This document shows positions 1 to 9,115 of a stretch of 64,000 nucleotides of DNA, piece by piece. The stretch's first letter is position 1. Each line of letters starts with the position of its first letter. The stretch lies in the NCBI GenBank assembly GCA_036490475.1, contig DASXDT010000001.1, positions 223,740 to 287,739 on the forward strand, given 5' to 3'. The position numbers and the translations under genes are program-made. Source of the DNA: Candidatus Tumulicola sp. (GTDB lineage Bacteria > Vulcanimicrobiota > Vulcanimicrobiia > Vulcanimicrobiales > Vulcanimicrobiaceae). The notes under the pieces are model-generated. The model did not search any database. It was not told the origin of the DNA and saw nothing but the letters and a program-made list of their open reading frames with translations.

Positions 1-88
1 AAGATCGACGTTCCACCGGAACCGCCGCACGCAGAGAGCGCGAATATCAATGCCATGGATAGTTTTTTCACGACGGATCCCCTCACCA

Positions 89-1558
89 TTAGTAGTCGAT
101 TTCTTCTGGGAACGTGTGCTTCAGGAAAAACGAGCCGGGTTCTTTGACGGGTTTGATGTTCTTGAACTTGATCGGCTGCTGCGTGTAGTCGAAACAGTCA
201 TCGAAGCCGTCGGCACGCTGATCGGCGTAGGTTTGGCCCGAACCTGCCCCCAGGAACGGCAGCTTGAACGTCTCCTCGATGAAACGCAAGGTGCTGGCAA
301 TTTCGTGCTGCTTATGCGAAATATAGTGCGGCTTGGCATACGGCGACACGACGATAAGCGGCACGCGATAGCCCAGGCCCTCGTAGACCCCGGTTTGCGA
401 ATCGGGATATTGCGGCGGCAGCACGTGGTCGTACCAGCCGCCCCATTCGTCCCACATGATGATGATGGCGGTGTTTTTCCAGTACGGGCTCTTGCCGACC
501 GCGTCGACGATCGACGCGACCCAGTCGGGACCGAGGTTACCCGAACCGCCTCCCGGATGGTCGGACGCACCGCCGTGCGGCATGACCCACGATACTTGCG
601 CCAGATTTCCGTTCTGAATATCGGAGAGCACGTTGGTGTCCGGCATCGAGATGTCGCCGTTCGTCCAATCCGGCCCGTTGAAGACCGCTCGTACCGCTGC
701 GAAGGCGTTGAGCCAGTACGAATCTTGAATCTTGCCTTTAATCTCGCGCGGCTGCACGTAGTATCGCCAGCTGATGCCGGCGTTATCCAGCGAGTCGGCG
801 ATGGTGGGATACGTTCCCGATTGTTTGAGCGGGAAGCACGGATCGACGCCGACGTATTCGTGCCCGACCTTCGGACCGAACGCAGGCGGGTCGGCTTCGC
901 CGAACTCGATGTAGTTTTCGGTTTCGTTCGGCGCATTGCAACCCCAAGGCATCGTGCTGGGCACTTCGGAGGCGTGTCCGGATTGGCCGGCGATCAGATA
1001 CTGATGCGAAACGAACGTCGGACCGTTGTTTGACGAAAATGTTTTGTCGCCCAAAACGTACTGTTGGGCCATATCCCAGTACGGCTTAATCTGCGCCTGA
1101 ATCGTATACGAGTACGGCATCTGCATGTTGCCGCTGCCGGTTAAGAAATTCCAACAGTGCGGTTCGTTAAACCAGTTCTTATCGGTGCAGCCCTTGCCGG
1201 ATTTGTACGGCTGCGTAATCTGGTGTTCCCAGCCGTCGTTGCTACCGCGATCGTAATCTTCGAGGAACTGCCAGTGGTAGTGGTTGATGTCGTGGCCCCA
1301 CTTGAGGGGAAGTGCTTGCAACTGATACACGCGTCCGTCGTGACCCTTGCCCGACGTCGCGTAGTTTGCGCCCGGAAACTTGTAGAAGAAATTATCGAAG
1401 CTCCGGTTTTCTTGCATGATGATGACGATGTGCTGGATCGGGCTCGACGAGGCGCTGCGGTGGCTTCCAGCGGCAGACGGTCCAAACGACGGCTGGCCGC
1501 TCGGTCCGCTACACGAGGTAGCAATCGCAGCCATACACAACAGCGCGGCACGTTTCAT
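89..1558 (-). CDS. Phospholipase C / acid phosphatase-type phosphoesterase, lipoprotein
   Basis: 489 residues of the PF04185 phosphoesterase family, which hydrolyses phosphate esters outside the cytoplasm. The N-terminus is a lipoprotein-type signal peptide with a Cys at residue 16 (context ATSC). The family's metal-site motif QENRSFDNFF follows at about residues 49-58, and WDEWGGWYDH with VSPYAK lies in the C-terminal third, as expected for this alkaline-phosphatase-like fold. The length is typical. The ATG at 1558 has a purine-rich stretch 8-12 bases upstream. Three paralogues occur at the other end of the window. It is divergent from the cyclase-type regulator. The substrate cannot be read from sequence. 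Confidence 0.93.
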   Translation of the reverse strand: MKRAALLCMAAIATSCSGPSGQPSFGPSAAGSHRSASSSPIQHIVIIMQENRSFDNFFYKFPGANYATSGKGHDGRVYQLQALPLKWGHDINHYHWQFLEDYDRGSNDGWEHQITQPYKSGKGCTDKNWFNEPHCWNFLTGSGNMQMPYSYTIQAQIKPYWDMAQQYVLGDKTFSSNNGPTFVSHQYLIAGQSGHASEVPSTMPWGCNAPNETENYIEFGEADPPAFGPKVGHEYVGVDPCFPLKQSGTYPTIADSLDNAGISWRYYVQPREIKGKIQDSYWLNAFAAVRAVFNGPDWTNGDISMPDTNVLSDIQNGNLAQVSWVMPHGGASDHPGGGSGNLGPDWVASIVDAVGKSPYWKNTAIIIMWDEWGGWYDHVLPPQYPDSQTGVYEGLGYRVPLIVVSPYAKPHYISHKQHEIASTLRFIEETFKLPFLGAGSGQTYADQRADGFDDCFDYTQQPIKFKNIKPVKEPGSFFLKHTFPEEIDY

Positions 1559-1656
1559 CTAGGAGCGCCTTCCGCGCCTGCGTAATTGAGTCCTAGACCC
1601 ACAACAAGAGCGACCGTAACCGTAGTCATCATTTCCCATGAAACCACGCGGGGTGT

Positions 1657-4476
1657 GTGTGCGGGAGCCCCGAAGAGCGCCCCGTGCAAGCGAACACCGA
1701 CCCTGCGGTCGCCGGCACGCCAACCTTTCTCTTTTCGGATATCGAGAACAGTACGCAGCGCTGGGAGCGCCATCAATCTGAAATGAGGGAAGCGCTCGAG
1801 CGTCACGACGCGGTGCTTCGGTCGGCGATCGAAAAGCGTGGCGGCCGCGTTTTTAAAACGGTCGGCGACGCCTTTTGCGCGGTCTTCCCGCTTGCGACCG
1901 ATGCAGTTTCGGCCGCGGTCGACGCGCAGCGCGCGCTCGGCGCGGAAAACTTTGACGGTGTCGACGGACTGCTCGTGCGTATGGCGGTTCACACCGGTGA
2001 GGCGCACCCGCGCGACGGCGATTACTTCGGACCGACCGTCAATCGCGTCGCCCGGCTCATGTCGATCGGCTACGGCGCACAAGTGCTCGTCTCCGGAACC
2101 TCAGCCGATTTGCTGCAGGGCGAACTTGCTGCGCCGCTGTCGCTGATGGATCTGGGCGTGCATCGGCTTAAAGATTTATCCGACGGCGAGCGGGTGTATC
2201 AGTTGGTCGCACCGGACTTGCGGTTGCAATTTCCGGCGTTACGGTCGCTCGATTCGTTACCGAATAATTTGCCGAGACAGCTGACGACGTTCGTCGGGCG
2301 GGAAGCCGAAGAACGCGACATCGCATCGTTGATGGATCGCGCACCGCTGGTGACGCTGGCCGGATCCGGCGGCGTTGGAAAGACACGGTGCGCGTTGCAC
2401 GCGGGCGCGGCAGTTCTCGACAAGACGTCCGACGGCGTGTGGCTCGTGGAACTCGCATCGCTCACCGACGGGGCGTTGGTCGGAGGTGCGGTAGCGCAAG
2501 CGCTCGGCGTGGCCGAGTCGCCGGGACGGCCGATCCTCGACGTGCTGATCTCGCACTTGAAGTTGAAACAAGCGCTGTTGATTCTGGATAACTGCGAGCA
2601 CTTGATCGATGCAGTGGCGACCGCGGCCGACGCTATTCTGCGCGCATGTCCGCGCGTGCGGATCATCGCGACGAGCCGTCAGAGTTTGAACGTCGACGGC
2701 GAGCAGGTGTATCGCATGCCGTCGTTAGCGGTGCCGCCGGCTTCGCGCTCGACAGCACTTGCGCCGGCCGATGCAAGCGCATACGGTGCGGTGGCGTTGT
2801 TCGAAGATCGCGCTCGGGCGGTCGATGCGTCGTTTCGTTTGGATGCTTCGAACGTGGATGCGGTCGGCGAGATTTGCCGGCGTTTGGACGGCGTTCCGTT
2901 CGCATTGCAGTTAGCCGCAGCGCGCGTGGCGGCATTTCCGCCACGCGAGTTGGCCAAGCGGCTCGACGAACGCTTCCGCCTGTTGACCGGGGGTAGTCGC
3001 AGCTCGCTGGCGCGCCAACAAACGATGCGAGCGATGATCGACTGGAGTTACGATTTGCTCGACGAGCGCGAGCGGGCGATCTTCCGGCGGTTGTCTATTT
3101 TCAGCGGCGGATTTACCAGCGCGAGCGCGGCTTCCGTGTGCGTGGACGCGACGATCGACGAGTTCGACGTGTTCGACGTTCTGGCGTCGCTAGTCGACAA
3201 GTCGATGGTGTCGCCAGAACCGGGAACCGGAGGATCGTTGCGGTACCGGTTGTTGGAGTCGACGCGACAATACGCGTTGGACAAGTTGAAAGAGCTGGGC
3301 GAACGCGAATCGGCCGCACGTGCGCATGCCGGTGCGTTTGTGGAACTGGCGGAAGAGCTCGAGCGCGACAAAGAAACGATGGCGGACCGAGGTTGGTACG
3401 CATTGGTCGAGCCGGAGTTTGAGAACTGGCGCGCGGCGCTTTCGTGGACGCTGGACGAAAAGGCCGATGTGCTGTTGGGGGCGCGGCTGGCCGGCGCGCT
3501 GCATCCGTTATGGGCCTCGGTTTTGGCCGGCGAAGGACCTCGCTGGGTACCGCTCGCCATCTCGTTGGCGCCTTCCGATGCGCCGAGCGGTGTGCTCGCG
3601 AAACTCGAGCTCGCGAACTCGGCTTTGCAGGCAGCGTTTCTGCATCGTGCCGAGAGCTACGCGGCGGCGGCGCGCGCTTTGGAGCGATATGACGCGCTCG
3701 GCGACGCGTTTGGTCTGACGGCGGCGCGCGATCTGGCAGGTTCGGCGCTGATTTTGATGGGCCGCTTGGACGAGGGCGAGGTGTTGTTACGGGCTGCTTT
3801 GGAGGACGGGCGGCGCTTGAAGTTGCGCCGCTTGAGCGGCAACGTCTTGGTCGCGCTGGGAATCGCGCGCGATGCGGTCGGCGATCTGGACGGCGCGCGC
3901 GCTTATCTCCGCGAAGCGCTTGAGAACTTTCGCGCGATCGGCGCGGAACGGCTTGTAACGTCGGCCGCGAACAATCTTTCCGAGACGGAGTTCCAAGCGG
4001 GCGACGCGGAGCGGGCATTAGCGTTGTCTACCGAAGCGCTGGAAGGTCACCGGCGTTGGAACGACGTCAGGAGCTGCGCGTTGACGCTGGCCAATATCGC
4101 GGCGTATTCGGTGTGGCTCGGGCGTTTCGACGAAGCGCGTGCTGCAGCTCGCGAGGTGATCGAACTCGCCACCGAAGCCCGGCTTGAATTTCTCGTGTTG
4201 TGTGCGCTACAACACCTAGCGGCGATCCTCGCGCTGGATCGCTCGGGTTCGGCTTCGGATGCGGTGCGGGCCGCGAGATTGCTGGGTTTCGTCGAGGCGC
4301 AAGCGCCGAAGATTTCGTTCGTTCGCGGTTACACCGAACAGCAAGAATACGACGAGATGGTCGATGCGCTGCGTGCGTCGCTTGGCGGCGATGCGTTACA
4401 GGCGCATGTTGTCGAAGGCGCCGCGTGGGACGAGGCACGGGCGTTACGGGAAGTTGCCCTAACTCGCGATTCCTGA
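1657..4476 (+). CDS. Class III nucleotide cyclase domain-STAND ATPase-TPR regulator
   Basis: 939 residues. Residues 20-190 are an adenylate/guanylate cyclase homology domain with both metal-binding Asp motifs visible (FSDIENST and TVGDAF). Next comes a STAND/NB-ARC ATPase with a P-loop (GSGGVGKT, about residue 236), Walker B (LLILDNCEHL) and the winged-helix signature of AfsR/LuxR-type regulators. The last 350 residues are helical TPR-like repeats. There is no C-terminal HTH, so this is likely a signal-transduction ATPase rather than a DNA-binding protein. The listed start is GTG 1657; a second in-frame GTG at 1684 has a better-placed purine-rich site and still precedes the cyclase domain. 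Confidence 0.9.
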   Translation: MCGSPEERPVQANTDPAVAGTPTFLFSDIENSTQRWERHQSEMREALERHDAVLRSAIEKRGGRVFKTVGDAFCAVFPLATDAVSAAVDAQRALGAENFDGVDGLLVRMAVHTGEAHPRDGDYFGPTVNRVARLMSIGYGAQVLVSGTSADLLQGELAAPLSLMDLGVHRLKDLSDGERVYQLVAPDLRLQFPALRSLDSLPNNLPRQLTTFVGREAEERDIASLMDRAPLVTLAGSGGVGKTRCALHAGAAVLDKTSDGVWLVELASLTDGALVGGAVAQALGVAESPGRPILDVLISHLKLKQALLILDNCEHLIDAVATAADAILRACPRVRIIATSRQSLNVDGEQVYRMPSLAVPPASRSTALAPADASAYGAVALFEDRARAVDASFRLDASNVDAVGEICRRLDGVPFALQLAAARVAAFPPRELAKRLDERFRLLTGGSRSSLARQQTMRAMIDWSYDLLDERERAIFRRLSIFSGGFTSASAASVCVDATIDEFDVFDVLASLVDKSMVSPEPGTGGSLRYRLLESTRQYALDKLKELGERESAARAHAGAFVELAEELERDKETMADRGWYALVEPEFENWRAALSWTLDEKADVLLGARLAGALHPLWASVLAGEGPRWVPLAISLAPSDAPSGVLAKLELANSALQAAFLHRAESYAAAARALERYDALGDAFGLTAARDLAGSALILMGRLDEGEVLLRAALEDGRRLKLRRLSGNVLVALGIARDAVGDLDGARAYLREALENFRAIGAERLVTSAANNLSETEFQAGDAERALALSTEALEGHRRWNDVRSCALTLANIAAYSVWLGRFDEARAAAREVIELATEARLEFLVLCALQHLAAILALDRSGSASDAVRAARLLGFVEAQAPKISFVRGYTEQQEYDEMVDALRASLGGDALQAHVVEGAAWDEARALREVALTRDS

Positions 4477-4502
4477 GAGTTTCGATCGCGCATAGTGCGA
4501 TT

Positions 4503-4762
4503 CGAGACCGTGTGGTTTTCGGACTAGACTTAGTCCACTCGTAAACAAAACGTTCATGTAAAAAGCGGGCCGTATCGGGCGATTTTCCACCGGTTTCCGC
4601 GATCGCAGATGTCTGTTGCGGGCGAAAATTGGGTGTGGTGCATTTCGACCATAGATCGGCAAGAAAATGGCAACAAACTTGGCTGAAAGCGGCCCGAAAT
4701 TACGTTACCAAGATGTGAACGGGTGGACTAGACTTAGTCCAAATCGCGTACGGTGCGAAATG
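4503..4762. repeat. Long-TIR palindromic intergenic element, copy 1
   Basis: Inverted 16-mers GGACTAGACTTAGTCC lie at 4521-4536 and 4725-4740. Each is a 6-bp-arm palindrome in itself. Inside each comes ACTCGT(T/A)AAC or its reverse complement, and outside are poorly matched flanks (the right flank resembles GGTGCGAA seen in other copies). It occupies most of the 397-bp gap between two convergent genes. It is the most diverged complete copy in the window. No ORF is visible inside. Confidence 0.8.
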
Positions 4763-4767
4763 AACGT

Positions 4768-4800
4768 GCCGAGGGGGCGAGCTACGGCATAGCCCCCGGC
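4768..4800. terminator. GC-rich hairpin between convergent genes
   Basis: The stem GCC(A)GGGGGC / GCCCCCGGC has one bulged base and a 13-nt loop. It lies between repeat copy 1 and the end of the minus-strand membrane protein gene. No strong U-tract follows on either strand, so termination is an inference from position and stem strength. Confidence 0.4.
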
Positions 4801-4873
4801 TGTGCCCCACACGTCGGCAACGCAAAAACACAACCGTTTGTCAAAACGAATGGCCTCGGATCCGCGATGATCC

Positions 4874-5401
4874 TCATTTTGGATCCTCTACAGAACGAGA
4901 TGACAGTATCGCAAGAACCAGCACGATAAGCGGCACCGCAATATCGCTAAACCACAGGATCAAGCCGGCGTTTCCGGGAGCCATGTTGTGGCAACAGATG
5001 ATGAGTTGGATATGCTGTGCGGCGGCCGCCCAACTGAAGATCACGAACGGGATCGATAATGCTAAGCGAAAATCGTATCCGCGCCAGAGCGAGAGTATGG
5101 CCGAGACCCCCAGGCCGATTTCGACCCAACCGAGTTCGTATTCGAATGGGCTGGGAAGCCACCCAATACTCGGAGCGGCAATGTTTTGAGCATACGCATG
5201 CAGCAAGCCGTAATAAACGAATCCAATTCCGACTGCGTAAAAGAGAATCTCGCTCCAGAAAATGGACGCTACGCTCGGCGATTGCCGTGCGGTACGCGCT
5301 CGACGGACCTTCGCGAACGACGTAATAATCGCGACTACGAAAAGAACGATCCCGGCGTTACTTAAAACCCATGTGATTGCGTCTTGGATCACGCGTTCCA
5401 C
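4874..5401 (-). CDS. DUF6790-type integral membrane protein
   Basis: About 175 residues with four to five hydrophobic segments. The pattern SIGW-PSPFEYELGW at mid-length and MAPGNAGLILWFSDI near the end matches the DUF6790 family of small membrane proteins of unknown function. The reading frame is open back to a TTG at 5443, but that codon lies inside the adjacent tRNA gene. GTG 5401 or GTG 5392 is therefore more likely, each shortly after a G-rich stretch. It is transcribed in the same direction as, and directly downstream of, tRNA-Ala(GGC), so the two may share a promoter. The function is not known. Confidence 0.75.
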   Translation of the reverse strand: MERVIQDAITWVLSNAGIVLFVVAIITSFAKVRRARTARQSPSVASIFWSEILFYAVGIGFVYYGLLHAYAQNIAAPSIGWLPSPFEYELGWVEIGLGVSAILSLWRGYDFRLALSIPFVIFSWAAAAQHIQLIICCHNMAPGNAGLILWFSDIAVPLIVLVLAILSSRSVEDPK

Positions 5402-5431
5402 CCATCCGCCCGAGAGATTTTCGACTTTCCA

Positions 5432-5507
5432 TGGTGGAGGCAAGGAGACTCGAACTCCTGACCCTCACGCTGCCAGCGTGATGCTCTACCAACTGAGCTA
5501 TGCCCCC
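5432..5507 (-). tRNA. tRNA-Ala (GGC), CCA encoded
   Basis: The cloverleaf reads on the minus strand from 5507. The 7-bp acceptor stem GGGGGCA pairs with TGCCTCC, with one G-U pair. The D loop is standard (AGCTCAGTTGGTAGAGC), the anticodon loop is CTGGCAG with anticodon GGC, and the T loop is GTTCGAGTC. The 3' CCA is encoded at 5434-5432. Confidence 0.96.
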
Positions 5508-5608
5508 GCAATCGCCGCCTATTCACGCCGTCGGGGTTGAGTCCTTGCAGAGCCACGAGCGCTGCGGTAGGGTTATCCTCACGACCCCGGAAAAGTCGGG
5601 GCGCGCAC

Positions 5609-5681
5609 GGGGATGTAGCTCAGCTGGTAGAGCGTCCGGTTTGCATCCGGAAGGTCAGGGGTTCGAGCCCCCTCGTCTCCA
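5609..5681 (+). tRNA. tRNA-Ala (TGC)
   Basis: Acceptor GGGGATG pairs with CGTCTCC. D-arm AGCTCAGCTGGTAGAGC, anticodon loop TTTGCAT with anticodon TGC, T-loop GTTCGAGCC. CCA is not encoded. A possible promoter lies upstream (TTGCAG at 5545, TAGGGT at 5568, 17-bp spacer), placing transcription start about 30 bases before the tRNA. It is divergent from tRNA-Ala(GGC), 101 bp apart. Confidence 0.96.
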
Positions 5682-5730
5682 CATGTTTCTTACCGAGGGG
5701 AAGCTCGGCTGCAGTCCAAAAGAGGCCGCC

Positions 5731-6360
5731 ATGCCGGTTCTATTGCGACACAAAGCAGCCGTTACGTTTGGATTGCTGCTCGCCAGCCTTCTCGCGGCCT
5801 GCTCTGACGGATCGTCCGGATCCTCAAGCGGCGGCTACGGTCAAGGCGATCCAAAACTTGCGGCGCCTAACCCCGGCGGCGGTACGATCGATCCGTTCCT
5901 CACCGATGGCCAAGCGGTGATGAAAGCGCTGAACGCGATTGCCGAAAAATCCGGCCGGCCGCTCAAAGTAACCACGATCGGCGCCGACGGCGTCAACGGC
6001 CTGATGGTCGACGTGCAAGAACCGAAGAATCACGTCAACGTGGATCACTACGTCGTCGCGCCTGACGGCACGATCACCGGACCGACTCCGGTGAAGATGA
6101 TGTCCATGGACAACGGCCCCGTCACCGCCGCAAAGATCGACGCACAAGCTTTCGATCCGAACGCGATCGCGTTCGCAAAACTCGCCGCGACCGCACGAGC
6201 CGCGATCGCAAAGTCGGGAGACGCCGACGCGCGCGTCACGCAGTGGGAAATAAACGGACTCGACAAAGACGACCGGCACTTTATGTATCTAGAGTCCGCC
6301 AGATCCAGACCGGCCGCCAACATCGACGCACAACTCAACATCATAGGGATGTCATATTGA
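5731..6360 (+). CDS. Lipoprotein of unknown function
   Basis: 209 residues. The start ATG 5731 is preceded by AAGAGG at an 8-base distance and begins a lipoprotein signal peptide with lipobox LLAAC. A Ser/Gly-rich linker follows, then a soluble domain of about 160 residues. No family is recognised. The frame is open further upstream but would run through the tRNA, so the ATG at the signal peptide is chosen. It heads a three-gene run of exported proteins; its stop overlaps the next start (TTGA at 6357-6360), which implies translational coupling. Confidence 0.8.
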   Translation: MPVLLRHKAAVTFGLLLASLLAACSDGSSGSSSGGYGQGDPKLAAPNPGGGTIDPFLTDGQAVMKALNAIAEKSGRPLKVTTIGADGVNGLMVDVQEPKNHVNVDHYVVAPDGTITGPTPVKMMSMDNGPVTAAKIDAQAFDPNAIAFAKLAATARAAIAKSGDADARVTQWEINGLDKDDRHFMYLESARSRPAANIDAQLNIIGMSY

Positions 6361-7073
6361 AGCGCTCGTACGCCGCCCTCGTCCTAGCCGCCACGGCCGC
6401 CATTACGATGCCCGCAGCAGCGAGAGCCGATAACCCCGGTACGATTAACGCGTACGTCACGCCCTATTACAACTCGACCGGCGACGTCGTTCATGTCGGC
6501 AAATACAGCGCGGGCTTAGCCTCGAGCGATCGTCGACGATTCGTCGCCACCATTCAACAGATGCGCAGCCAGTGGATGCAGTTGACGTTCCCCGAGTTGT
6601 ACGTCGCGGCCATTCGGCTCTACGACATGGGCTACCGAAACGAAGCGACCTACTGGTTTTACTCGGCGCAGTATGCCGGCCGTCAGTTCCAGGCATTCAC
6701 GGATCCGAACAAGCTGGGATCGATCGGCAATAAAGCATTCGAGCTGTATCACGCACAGGACGCGTTCTTTCAGTTGAGCGGCACGGACATCAACGGCTAC
6801 GCGTTCGGCAACATCGACGCCGCCTTGAGAATCCTCGAACACGTTCGCAACGAACGCCGCACCGTGCCGGACGTGCGCAAGATTTATCCGGGCGTAGCGT
6901 TTCTCAGCCAGCCACAATGGGCGTCGCGCAACGCCATCATTCAGTCCGGTCTCGGCGACCTGGAAAAGCAGATGCAAAGCCAAAAGACGCAAATCGCAAG
7001 CCAGCGCGCGCAAAACGGCACGCAAGTAAAATTTGGTCATCTCACTAGCCTGCGCTTTCCGGGAGGCTTCTAA
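6357..7073 (+). CDS. Exported protein of unknown function
   Basis: 238 residues starting at TTG 6357, which overlaps the previous stop by four bases. AGGGAT lies 7-9 bases upstream. The N-terminus is a clean Sec signal peptide ending near AAARAD. The mature part is helix-rich, Tyr/Phe-rich (ATYWFYSAQYAGRQF) and ends in a Gln-rich stretch. No family is recognised. Because it sits between a lipoprotein and a 2H-phosphoesterase-like protein with 4-base overlap or 9-base spacing, the three products probably act together in the envelope. Confidence 0.78.
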   Translation: MKRSYAALVLAATAAITMPAAARADNPGTINAYVTPYYNSTGDVVHVGKYSAGLASSDRRRFVATIQQMRSQWMQLTFPELYVAAIRLYDMGYRNEATYWFYSAQYAGRQFQAFTDPNKLGSIGNKAFELYHAQDAFFQLSGTDINGYAFGNIDAALRILEHVRNERRTVPDVRKIYPGVAFLSQPQWASRNAIIQSGLGDLEKQMQSQKTQIASQRAQNGTQVKFGHLTSLRFPGGF

Positions 7074-7082
7074 TAGCGCCAA

Positions 7083-7829
7083 ATGCTCAATAAGAATCGT
7101 TACGCCATCCTCGTCGCGGTCGTGTTGGCCGCTATGTTCATCGCGCCAGCCGCTAACGCAACGGCGGTGGCACCGAGCGCCGTCACTGCGATCGATATCG
7201 GACTTCAACCCGACGCAACGATGATTCAACACGCAAGAGCCGCGAACGCCCGCCTCTTGCAGAGCTTTCCTAAGGGGTTCACGCTGGATGCAAGCCACCT
7301 GCCGCATTTGACACTGCTGCAGCGTTACGTGTACGCGGCCCACCTCAGCGATGTCTACGCCGCCGCCGACAAGGTCTTTGCAGCCGATAATGCCGACACC
7401 ATGCAGCTTACGGCGGTGAAATACGCCGGTGAAGCGTGGGGTAAAACTGGCCTGTACGCTACGGTGATCGAGGTCAAGCCCACGCCTAATCTGCTGAAAC
7501 TTCAGCGCGACCTTTTGGCCGCCGTCGCACCGTACACCGCCTCGAGCGGAACATCTGCTGCATTCTATACGACACAGGCCGAACCAGATATCAACCAGCC
7601 GACGCTGGACTACGTCGCAGCGTACGTTCCGAAAGCGAGCGGCGCGAATTTCTTCCCGCATGTCACTGTCGGCGTAACGACCGCGACGTACTTCCACAAG
7701 ATGGTCGCGGAGCCGTTTACCAGCTTTGCCTTCCAGGCTTCAGCTGCATCGGTGTATCAACTGGGTAACAACGGGACGGCGCGCAAAGAACTCAAGAAAT
7801 GGTCATTCGCTATAGAGGGTCTACCGTAG
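7083..7829 (+). CDS. Exported 2H phosphoesterase-like protein
   Basis: 248 residues. A Sec signal peptide covers the first 27. The mature part contains two H-x-T motifs, PHLTLLQ near residue 78 and PHVTVGV near residue 199. The pair and spacing are the hallmark of the 2H phosphoesterase / 2'-5' RNA ligase-like superfamily, which acts on 2',3'-cyclic phosphates or related esters. Most family members are cytoplasmic, so the signal peptide is unusual. It lies nine bases after the previous gene. The substrate is unknown. Confidence 0.75.
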   Translation: MLNKNRYAILVAVVLAAMFIAPAANATAVAPSAVTAIDIGLQPDATMIQHARAANARLLQSFPKGFTLDASHLPHLTLLQRYVYAAHLSDVYAAADKVFAADNADTMQLTAVKYAGEAWGKTGLYATVIEVKPTPNLLKLQRDLLAAVAPYTASSGTSAAFYTTQAEPDINQPTLDYVAAYVPKASGANFFPHVTVGVTTATYFHKMVAEPFTSFAFQASAASVYQLGNNGTARKELKKWSFAIEGLP

Positions 7830-7840
7830 GGGCTCCCTAG

Positions 7841-8149
7841 GTGGGCTCCGGCAGTCCCGCGAAGGCGCCGCCCGCTATGGATAATACAATTGAGTTCGGC
7901 GCCAACAATGCATTAACGGACGAAACTGCGACCGAAATTGGCAAGCGGCTCTACGAGCGGGATGCAAAGGCAGAGTGTCCTAGGTGCGCAGGGTCACTAT
8001 CCGTCGTCGTCAATGGTCTCGTGGCACTTCCTATTTTTAGCGGGGATGATGAGGCTCCGCCACAGCGACTGAACTGCGCTTGTATCCGATGCAAGAAATG
8101 CGGGTTCGTCGCTCTGCATAGCCTCGATTCACTGAATCTCAGTCTCTAA
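7841..8149 (+). CDS. Small zinc-ribbon protein
   Basis: 102 residues from GTG 7841, or 90 from ATG 7877; neither has a convincing ribosome site. The C-terminal half carries CPRC and CIRCKKC, consistent with a zinc ribbon formed by two CxxC knuckles about 37 residues apart. It ends in a hydrophobic strand-like segment. The function is unknown. It follows the secreted 2H-type gene closely but has no signal peptide. Confidence 0.62.
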   Translation: MGSGSPAKAPPAMDNTIEFGANNALTDETATEIGKRLYERDAKAECPRCAGSLSVVVNGLVALPIFSGDDEAPPQRLNCACIRCKKCGFVALHSLDSLNLSL

Positions 8150-8196
8150 CGGGTGCATCGAGCGATATATTTGCCTACGTAAACGGCCGGTGGCAT

Positions 8197-8219
8197 GCGG
8201 TGTACTCACAGCACACCGC
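8197..8219. terminator. Hairpin between convergent genes
   Basis: The perfect 7-bp arms GCGGTGT and ACACCGC are separated by nine bases, in the 87-bp gap between the zinc-ribbon gene and the metallophosphoesterase gene, whose 3' ends face each other. It could end transcripts from both sides. There is no long U-tract. Confidence 0.5.
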
Positions 8220-8236
8220 CGTCAAGCCGTGACCAG

Positions 8237-9115
8237 TTATAGAGATCGGTCCGCGATCGTAGCGGTTGTATTGGGGGCGATCGCGACGCTGCGATAGCCG
8301 AGGACGCTCATCAGTCTGCTCTGCGGAACCATGAGCGGGCCGGGCTTCGGAGCCGTGCCGGGTGCGGGTTGCGGATAGGCCGTCGAGGCGGCGGTTGCGA
8401 ATTTGATGTTGCCGTCGGTGTGCTGGACGATTTGGTGGATGTGCCCGTTGAGGACCGTTACGGCGTCGAACTTGCGCAGCGCGGCCATGACGCGCGCTCC
8501 ATCTTCGGTCGTCCAACCCCACGGCGGATAGAGCGCATACAACGGAACGTGTGCGAACACCACGATGGGCGTCGACTTCTTCTGCGCGGCGAGGTCGTTT
8601 TCGACAAAAGCGAGTTGTTTTTCGCCGAGCTTCCCGTCGATTTCGAAGTTGAACACGTTCACTAATGCGAGAAAATGCGTGCCGCCTTGATCCCACGAGA
8701 ACCAGCCGTCGGGAGCACCGGCGTGCGCGAAGGCGGCCATGAAGGCGACCGGCGAGCCGATGACGTCGTGTTCGCCAGGAAGCGTTATCAGCGGAGCCTT
8801 GAGCGTTCCGAGGATTTGCTTTGCGGTATCGAATTGCGTGGGCTTGGCGAGATGGGTAACGTCGCCGGTGTGGACGACGAACGCGGGCTGCACCGGCATG
8901 GCGTTGATCGCGGCGACCGTGCGCTGCAGCGTTCCGGCTACGTCAGTGTTTTCGGGGCGCGCGAAACCGATGTGGCTATCGCTGATTTGCACGAACGAGA
9001 TGCCGTCGCTTTGCGCCAGCGCAGGCGTTGCATTAAAGACGCCGGTTGCCGAGAGCGTCCAGGCGATGCCGGTTCCGGTCCAGGCTACGTGTTTGAGAAA
9101 GTCGTCGCGCTTCAT
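8237..9115 (-). CDS. Exported calcineurin-like metallophosphoesterase
   Basis: 292 residues. Metal-site motifs occur in order: DSH (46-48), GD (84-85), GEHD (114-117, in place of the usual GNHD), an AH in the VVFAHVPLY strand, and GHIHQ. The N-terminus looks like a Tat signal (MKRDDFLK, then a hydrophobic stretch ending ALAQ), but the second arginine of the usual RRDFLK is an Asp, so Sec export is possible. ATG 9115 overlaps the cupredoxin stop by four bases (ATGA), so the two genes are translationally coupled. Metal identity and substrate are unknown. Confidence 0.88.
   Translation of the reverse strand: MKRDDFLKHVAWTGTGIAWTLSATGVFNATPALAQSDGISFVQISDSHIGFARPENTDVAGTLQRTVAAINAMPVQPAFVVHTGDVTHLAKPTQFDTAKQILGTLKAPLITLPGEHDVIGSPVAFMAAFAHAGAPDGWFSWDQGGTHFLALVNVFNFEIDGKLGEKQLAFVENDLAAQKKSTPIVVFAHVPLYALYPPWGWTTEDGARVMAALRKFDAVTVLNGHIHQIVQHTDGNIKFATAASTAYPQPAPGTAPKPGPLMVPQSRLMSVLGYRSVAIAPNTTATIADRSL

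Noticed and set aside
6516..7697. Open frame of 393 codons on the minus strand
   Set aside because: It lies opposite two signal-peptide-bearing plus-strand genes, has no recognisable motif, and is the usual antisense artefact of high-GC DNA.
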